Assembly (NCBI RefSeq): GCF_003807585.1
Contig: NZ_RMBX01000015.1
Coordinates: forward strand, 1-64,000
Origin: Chitinophaga barathri
GTDB lineage: Bacteria > Bacteroidota > Bacteroidia > Chitinophagales > Chitinophagaceae
DNA length: 64,000 nucleotides
Direction of reading: 5' to 3'
Shown here: piece after piece, positions 59,232-64,000 of the stretch
How positions within the stretch are numbered: the stretch's first letter is position 1
Layout of the letters: every line of letters begins with the position of its first letter
Made by a program: the position numbers and the translations under genes
The notes under the pieces: model-generated
The model's database searches: none
Seen by the model: only the letters and a program-made list of their open reading frames with translations
What the model was told of the DNA's origin: nothing

Positions 59232-59621
59232 TCATTTCCCGCTTATATATTGTTTTACCTGCGATGTTCCTTTATGCAGGTTTACAAAGAGCGGGTTTTT
59301 CTGTGGGTCAAAAACAATGATGGTTCCGGATTCCCAGGCATCCGCAGGCGCGGGCAGCACAATTTCCACCTGTAATCCGTTTTCGCGGCGGAACATCAGG
59401 CTGTCCTTCCTGATATACCTCGCTGTATAATTATTCGCTTCCAGGAAGCTCACAATACTATCCCGTCTTGCGTTCACGGTACTGTCCGCGCGGATGGGGT
59501 GTTCCCTCAGCACAAAACATTTTTCTTTGATCACATCATAGTTGGTGGTATCTGTCTTTTCACGGACAGGGTTACACGCAGCGGCGGCCAATAGGGCCAG
59601 CGTAAGGATGTTGTAACGCAT
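59232..59621 (-). CDS. Small lipoprotein (129 residues)
   Basis: A protein with a lipobox (LAAAAC at about residue 16) followed by an acidic domain rich in Asp, Arg and Val. VEIVLPAPADAWESGTIIVFD is a possible beta-strand pair. No family is known. It lies 23 bases after the M28-PDZ gene and 18 bases before the NrtR-like gene on the same strand. Confidence 0.65.
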   Translation of the reverse strand: MRYNILTLALLAAAACNPVREKTDTTNYDVIKEKCFVLREHPIRADSTVNARRDSIVSFLEANNYTARYIRKDSLMFRRENGLQVEIVLPAPADAWESGTIIVFDPQKNPLFVNLHKGTSQVKQYISGK

Positions 59622-59644
59622 GGTGCAAGTTATAAAAACCCCGA

Positions 59645-61267
59645 TTAAAAACTGATATCAAATACTTTATCGGTTTCGCCGCGTTTGACTTTTACGGTTG
59701 TTTTGTCTCCGGCTTTGAATTTTCCGAGCGCCGTCATGTAGGTTTCGATGTCTGAAACGGGGTAATCGCCGAGTTGTGTAATAAGGTCACCCGTGAGGAT
59801 ACCGGCCTTTTTGGCGGGTTTTCCATCGGTTACGCCATCCACTTTTACGCCGCCATTCGTCCAGGTATAGTCCGGCATAATGCCGAGGGTAACGGAGAAA
59901 CGTGCGCTGGTGCCCATTTGCTGCTCGCGGGTTTTGGTGAAGGCGAGTTTGGGCTGGGCGTTGGTTTTCTCGATGATGTCGTACACAAGTTTCACCACCG
60001 TCAGGCCGCCTTCGTAATTGATCTTGTCCGCGTCGTCGCCGGGTTTGTGATAATCTGAGTGGGTGCCGGTGAAGAAAAATAATACAGGCACGTCTTTGCG
60101 GTAAAACGAAGTATGGTCGGAGGGGCCTGTGCCGGAGGAATCATAACTTACTTTCAGGTCCGGCGGGACGGTGCTTTTCAGCACGGTGCCCCAGGCCGGG
60201 GAAGTGCCGGTACCGCCTATCTGGAGGCCTTTTTCTTTGCTGAGGCGGCCCACCATATCCATGTTCACCATGTAATTTACAGCCGTCATGGGTACTGCGG
60301 TATGTTCGGTGAAATATTTACTGCCAAAAAGCCCCAGTTCTTCGCCGGAAAAGGCTACTAATAAATAATTGTTATTCTTTAGTTTGGACGCTTTCAGGAG
60401 ACGGCCAAGCTCGATAAGCGCGGCGGTGCCGCTGGCATTATCGTCCGCGCCGTTGTGAATGGCTTTTTCAGAGGGGGCGAGGGAGTTATGGTCTTCGCCG
60501 TAGCCAAGGTGGTCGTAATGTGCGCCAAGTACCACCGTAGTGGCGGCGCCGTTATCTATAAACCCTACTACGTTTGTACCGGTGCGTTTGCTGGGTTTAA
60601 AATCCACTTCCACTTCCAGCTGGAAGCCGTTCGCGTCATCGGCGGAGAGGGTTTTGCTGGCTTCCGGCCCTACCCATACGGCGGGGATGGCCAGCGGGGT
60701 TTCTTTCCCGTCCAGCCAGCGGGTGACGGTGCGGAAGTCTTCATGCCCGTTAAAAAATACGATGCCGGTAGCGCCGTTCTCTTTGGCTTCTTTGGTTTTC
60801 TTAACGTAAAAATCAAGAGGCTCGCCATGGGGATTGATCTCATCTTCCGATGCCTTTACATTGATGAGCCATACATTGTCCGGCTCGTTCACTCCCGGCA
60901 ATACTTCGCCTTTAGCGGCTTTGGTTGCGCTGAAAGGCAACGGGAGGTATTGCCCGGCGGGCAGGGCGGTGTGGTTGATTATGAGCCGGGTTTTGTTCCC
61001 GGGCTCTTTTCCTTCCCGTACTATAAATGTCTGGAGATATTCGCTGTCCCCTTTGGGGCTCACGCCGGCCAGTTTCATCTGTTCCGCGATATAGACGGCG
61101 GCCAGTTGCTCCCCGGCGGTGCCGGTGCGGCGGCCCTCCAGCTTATCCGAAGAGAGATACGTAACATGGGTCTGCAGGTTTCCGAGGGTTTTCCGGTCTG
61201 CTTTCTTCTGCGGATGCGCCGCCATTGCCAAACAAACGAGCGGGAGCAACAGGTAGATCTTTTTCAC
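59645..61267 (-). CDS. M28 zinc peptidase with PA-type and PDZ domains
   Basis: A 540-residue secreted enzyme with a signal peptide (about 1-19). An insertion resembling a PA domain lies around 130-210. The peptidase core has the zinc ligands in GAHYDHLGYG, GADDNASGT, SGEELGLFGSKYF, NMDMVGRL and SDHTSFY. A C-terminal PDZ domain (about 455-540) ends in KVFDISF. M28-PDZ proteins act on exported peptides. The start is a GTG at 61267 (codon reads CAC on the plus strand); no ATG gives the signal peptide. Confidence 0.9.
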   Translation of the reverse strand: MKKIYLLLPLVCLAMAAHPQKKADRKTLGNLQTHVTYLSSDKLEGRRTGTAGEQLAAVYIAEQMKLAGVSPKGDSEYLQTFIVREGKEPGNKTRLIINHTALPAGQYLPLPFSATKAAKGEVLPGVNEPDNVWLINVKASEDEINPHGEPLDFYVKKTKEAKENGATGIVFFNGHEDFRTVTRWLDGKETPLAIPAVWVGPEASKTLSADDANGFQLEVEVDFKPSKRTGTNVVGFIDNGAATTVVLGAHYDHLGYGEDHNSLAPSEKAIHNGADDNASGTAALIELGRLLKASKLKNNNYLLVAFSGEELGLFGSKYFTEHTAVPMTAVNYMVNMDMVGRLSKEKGLQIGGTGTSPAWGTVLKSTVPPDLKVSYDSSGTGPSDHTSFYRKDVPVLFFFTGTHSDYHKPGDDADKINYEGGLTVVKLVYDIIEKTNAQPKLAFTKTREQQMGTSARFSVTLGIMPDYTWTNGGVKVDGVTDGKPAKKAGILTGDLITQLGDYPVSDIETYMTALGKFKAGDKTTVKVKRGETDKVFDISF

Positions 61268-61286
61268 TGCAAGGGGAATTTTGTGA

Positions 61287-61294
61287 CAAAAATA
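61287..61294 (-). promoter_or_regulatory. Possible -7 element of the M28-PDZ promoter
   Basis: On the minus strand, TATTTTTG (complement of 61287-61294) matches TANNTTTG exactly, about 20 bases before the GTG start. The nearest TTTG upstream is only 13 bases away, which is too short. Confidence 0.35.
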
Positions 61295-61351
61295 GGGAAT
61301 CGGTTATCAAACGCTGTAATTATCACAGGATTGTCTGACCCCGCCCTCCTC

Positions 61352-61384
61352 TTTGTTTTATACTCAAATTATATGCTAAATTTG
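61352..61384 (+). promoter_or_regulatory. Promoter of gcvT
   Basis: TTTG (61352-61355) and TAAATTTG (exact TANNTTTG, 61377-61384) are 21 bases apart. The leader to the gcvT ATG at 61427 would be about 35 bases. Confidence 0.6.
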
Positions 61385-61426
61385 CCGCACTCTGAATGAG
61401 TTACAACAAAACAGAAATAGCAAATA

Positions 61427-62515
61427 ATGAAAAACACGCCATTTACACACAAGCACATTGCGCTGGGCGCCAAGATGGCCGCTTTTGCGGGGTACAACAT
61501 GCCTATTTCCTACACAGGTATTAATGACGAACATGCCGCCGTGCGGAACAGTGTGGGAGTGTTTGACGTGAGCCATATGGGCGAATTTATCCTCAAAGGC
61601 GAAAACGCCCTGGACCTTATCCAGCGTGTAACCACGAACGATGCCTCCAAACTCACCCCCGGCAAAGCGCAGTACAGCTGCCTGCCGAACGAAGAGGGCG
61701 GTATCGTGGACGATCTCCTGGTATATTGCATCGAAGAAAATAACGTATACATGCTGGTAGTGAATGCCAGCAATATCGAAAAGGACTGGAACTGGATCAG
61801 CCGCTTCAACACTAAAAATGTTGAAATGCACGACATTTCCGACAAAACCTGCCTCCTGGCCATCCAGGGGCCTAACGCTACCAGCGCTTTACAGGCCCTG
61901 ACGGACAAAGACCTCGTGAACCTGAAATATTACACCTTCGTAAAAGGCACCTTTGCCGGCGTGGAGAACGTGCTGATCAGCGCCACCGGCTACACGGGTG
62001 CGGGCGGCATTGAGATCTATTTTGAAGACAAGGACGGCGCCGCGGACAAGATCTGGGACGCCATTTTCGCCGCGGGCGCTTCCAAAGGCATCAAGCCCAT
62101 CGGGCTGGGCGCCAGGGACACCCTCCGCCTCGAAATGGGCTTCTGCCTGTACGGGAACGACATCGATGACCGTACCAGCCCCCTGGAAGCAGGCCTCGGC
62201 TGGATCACCAAGTTCACCAAAGACTTTACCGCCCGCCCCATTATGCAAAAAATAAAGGCGGAAGGCATCCAGCAGAAGCTGGTTGGCTTTGAAATGATAG
62301 ACAAAGGCATTCCCCGCCACGATTACGAGATCAAAGATGCGGAAGGCAATACCATCGGCAGGGTAACCTCCGGCACGCAGTCCCCCTCCCTCCAGAAGGC
62401 CGTCGGGCTGGGATATGTTAAAACAGCCTTTGCATCCCTCGATTCAGAGATATATATTGCAGTGCGCGATAAACTCCTGAAAGCGAAAGTTGTGAAGGTT
62501 CCGTTCCTGGGATAA
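61427..62515 (+). CDS. gcvT: Aminomethyltransferase of the glycine cleavage system (T protein)
   Basis: A 362-residue enzyme that passes the methylene group of glycine to tetrahydrofolate. Marks are [22 protein letters not shown] at the N-terminus, [10 protein letters not shown], the mid segment [17 protein letters not shown], and [20 protein letters not shown] before the folate-binding DxxE/SPxEAGL region. The other glycine-cleavage genes are not in the window. It has its own promoter. The next gene is the SRPBCC protein, 90 bases later. Confidence 0.96.
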   Translation: MKNTPFTHKHIALGAKMAAFAGYNMPISYTGINDEHAAVRNSVGVFDVSHMGEFILKGENALDLIQRVTTNDASKLTPGKAQYSCLPNEEGGIVDDLLVYCIEENNVYMLVVNASNIEKDWNWISRFNTKNVEMHDISDKTCLLAIQGPNATSALQALTDKDLVNLKYYTFVKGTFAGVENVLISATGYTGAGGIEIYFEDKDGAADKIWDAIFAAGASKGIKPIGLGARDTLRLEMGFCLYGNDIDDRTSPLEAGLGWITKFTKDFTARPIMQKIKAEGIQQKLVGFEMIDKGIPRHDYEIKDAEGNTIGRVTSGTQSPSLQKAVGLGYVKTAFASLDSEIYIAVRDKLLKAKVVKVPFLG

Positions 62516-62604
62516 GGCCCGGAAAGGACAATTTTACAGGAACAGCAGCGTTATTGAAGCCTATTTTAGCCATCTGATGACCATATCTTTAAAGTATCTC
62601 TGCT

Positions 62605-63078
62605 ATGCCGCTTATTCATCTGACCACCGTTATTCATGCGCCCCTGCCCAGGGTTTTTGACCTGAGCCGGAGTATTACGCTGCACAAACGCAGCATGGAA
62701 CATTTGCAGGAAGAGGCCGTCAAAGGCCGCACCAGTGGTTTGATAGATTATGACGAATCGGTAACCTGGCGGGCGAAGCACCTTACCAAAATGCGCGAGC
62801 TCACCGTAAGGATCACCGCGATGCAAAAACCACAGTATTTTTGCGATGAAATGGAAAAAGGCGATTTCACTTTTATGAAACACGAGCATTTTTTCCGCGA
62901 GATCGAAAACGGTACGGTGATGATAGACATTATGGAATTCGGTACGCCTTACGGCAGGTTTGGCAAGTGGTTTGAAAAGATCTACCTGAGAAAATACATG
63001 AAACGGCTGTTGCAGCTGCGTAATAAGATCATCAAGGAATATGCGGAAAGTGAAAAATGGCGCGTGATCCTGGATTAA
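62605..63078 (+). CDS. SRPBCC-superfamily protein
   Basis: A 157-residue protein of the SRPBCC lipid/ligand-binding fold. Its pattern is THxxxIxAPxxxVFDLSRSI at the start, a helix-rich middle and a C-terminal FGKWFEKIYLRKYMKRLLQLRNKIIKE. Similar proteins are annotated cell-division inhibitor-like or ligand-binding. It lies 15 bases before comB and is probably co-transcribed with it. Function is unknown. Confidence 0.75.
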   Translation: MPLIHLTTVIHAPLPRVFDLSRSITLHKRSMEHLQEEAVKGRTSGLIDYDESVTWRAKHLTKMRELTVRITAMQKPQYFCDEMEKGDFTFMKHEHFFREIENGTVMIDIMEFGTPYGRFGKWFEKIYLRKYMKRLLQLRNKIIKEYAESEKWRVILD

Positions 63079-63093
63079 AAAAGAAAAAAACGA

Positions 63094-63819
63094 ATGACCG
63101 AGCATACAAAACCAAGGCTGGAAGTCTGTTTATCCCCGGCCCTTTTGCACCTGTTTGACGTAAAGAACAGCATTGTCGTAATAATAGATGTGCTGAGAGC
63201 TACCTCCACCATTTGCACTGCCCTGAACAACGGCGCGCTGAAAGTGATACCGGTAGCCACCGTGGAAGAATGCGTAAGCATCGGCCGCCAACTGGATGCG
63301 ATCACAGCCGGCGAAAGGGACGGAAAAATCGCGGAAGGCCTGCTGCATGGCAACTCCCCTTTTGAATATCCCAATGAATTTATCGGCGGAAAAGTATTGG
63401 TGCTCACGACCACGAACGGTACCAAACTGCTGCATATGGCCAAAGACGCGGTACAGATCATCACCGGTTCCTTCCCCAACATCTCCGCCGTTTGCGAATA
63501 CCTGATATCCCAGGGGCAAAACGTGATCCTCGGCTGCGCTGCCTGGAAAGACCGGGTGAATATGGAAGACACCCTGTTCGCCGGCGCCGTGGTAAACCGC
63601 ATCCGCGAACACTTTGACGTGAGCTGCGATTCAGCGATTGCCGCCGAAACGCTCTACCAGTGCGCCAAAGATGACCTTTTCCGGTTCATGAAAAATGCAA
63701 GCCATTACCAGCGCCTGACCGGCTATGGCCTGGAAGAAGATATCCGCTACTGCCTCACCCCGGACGGCGCGAACGTGCTGCCGATACTCCGGAACGGTGA
63801 ACTGGTAAAAGAAAAATAA
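63094..63819 (+). CDS. comB: 2-phosphosulfolactate phosphatase ComB
   Basis: A 241-residue magnesium-dependent phosphatase that converts 2-phosphosulfolactate to sulfolactate, a step toward coenzyme M in archaea. In bacteria without coenzyme M its physiological substrate is uncertain. Family segments are IDVLRATSTICTAL, AGERDGKIAEGLLHGNSP, LTTTNGTKLLHMA, and LGCAAWKDRVNMEDTLFAGA. It follows the SRPBCC gene by 15 bases. Confidence 0.93.
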   Translation: MTEHTKPRLEVCLSPALLHLFDVKNSIVVIIDVLRATSTICTALNNGALKVIPVATVEECVSIGRQLDAITAGERDGKIAEGLLHGNSPFEYPNEFIGGKVLVLTTTNGTKLLHMAKDAVQIITGSFPNISAVCEYLISQGQNVILGCAAWKDRVNMEDTLFAGAVVNRIREHFDVSCDSAIAAETLYQCAKDDLFRFMKNASHYQRLTGYGLEEDIRYCLTPDGANVLPILRNGELVKEK

Positions 63820-63824
63820 ATGGG

Positions 63825-63860
63825 AAAGGGTGAGTTTCAATAAGAAAGCTCACCCTTTTT
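63825..63860. terminator. Bidirectional terminator after comB
   Basis: AAAGGGTGAG (63825-63834) pairs with CTCACCCTTT (63849-63858), with T runs on both strands. It also ends the convergent DoxX-like gene. Confidence 0.9.
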
Positions 63861-63880
63861 GATTGGTTTCGTATTAATTT

Positions 63881-64000
63881 TTAAGCGACCAGCCCGCCGG
63901 TATGTTTCTTTGAACGGAGGACGCTGTCGATAGAATAGATCCCGCCACCGTTCATGATAAAAAAGATCATGATCAGCAGCATGGTGAACGGAGCGTACCA
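63881..64000 (-). CDS. DoxX-like membrane protein, 3' end (cut by window edge)
   Basis: Only the last 39 codons are visible. They show a hydrophobic helix (APFTMLLIMIFFIM) followed by NGGGIYSIDSV, close to the G-x-YSxD end of DoxX-family proteins. The frame is closed by TAA. The N-terminus lies outside the window. Confidence 0.6.
   Translation of the reverse strand, partial: WYAPFTMLLIMIFFIMNGGGIYSIDSVLRSKKHTGGLVA

Overview
The window reads as a chromosomal segment of a Bacteroidota bacterium, most likely Chitinophagaceae (Chitinophaga-like). The evidence is a SusC/SusD pair, several promoters of the Bacteroidota type (TTTG or TTG, about 19-21 bases, then TANNTTTG), start codons mostly without a Shine-Dalgarno, a PadR-PspC pair, a carotenoid-type DUF422 protein and many small lipoproteins. 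Base composition is moderate (judged by eye). One tRNA gene (Phe) is present. No rRNA, phage, insertion sequence or CRISPR array was seen.

Region by region. 1-570 is non-coding, with a possible folded RNA and a REP-like inverted repeat. 572-4074 holds feoA, ybeY and mnmG; between ybeY and mnmG lie two perfect parS-like 16-mers, which suggests an origin-proximal position. 4459-6380 encodes an ECF sigma factor overlapping a protein with one inner-membrane segment, an Asn/Pro-rich periplasmic linker and a C-terminal beta-barrel, the architecture of a dual membrane-spanning anti-sigma factor. 6377-13159 is mixed: HemJ, a CruF-like protein, an MHS transporter, a winged-helix protein, a two-repeat secreted protein and a LuxR-type regulator. 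13372-22684 is a sugar-oxidation locus: ThuA, two Gfo/Idh/MocA proteins and an SDR on the minus strand, divergent from susC-susD. 22751-27067 holds an orphan class I isoprenoid-synthase-like protein and two histidine kinases. After tRNA-Phe and recQ come kdsD-manC, a carbonic anhydrase/SulP pair, padR-pspC and feoB.

39700-40070 contains an odd array of 11-base repeats beside a 17-bp perfect hairpin. Then follow an M28 peptidase, a DUF922 protein, the phenylacetyl-CoA epoxidase genes paaABCD (no paaE or ring-opening genes here), nadD, an AI-2E transporter and a YtxH/holin-like small-protein operon. 47390-56885 is rich in envelope proteins: a radical SAM protein, GH25 lysozyme, two CAP-domain lipoproteins, DUF4241, a YiiX-like hydrolase, an NlpE/DUF4377 lipoprotein, DJ-1/PfpI, a 43-residue membrane protein with its own promoter and terminator, an outer-membrane surface-antigen barrel and a small protein resembling a piece of cytochrome oxidase subunit I. 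56900-61267 (minus) links NAMPT and an NrtR-like Nudix regulator with an M28-PDZ peptidase. The right end has gcvT, an SRPBCC protein, comB and the 3' end of a DoxX-like gene.

The strongest leads are the paired parS sites, the sigma/dual-membrane anti-sigma pair, the GH-free ThuA-oxidoreductase-SusCD locus, the orphan isoprenoid-synthase fold and the 39.8 kb repeat structure. All functions are read from sequence motifs; no database search was possible.
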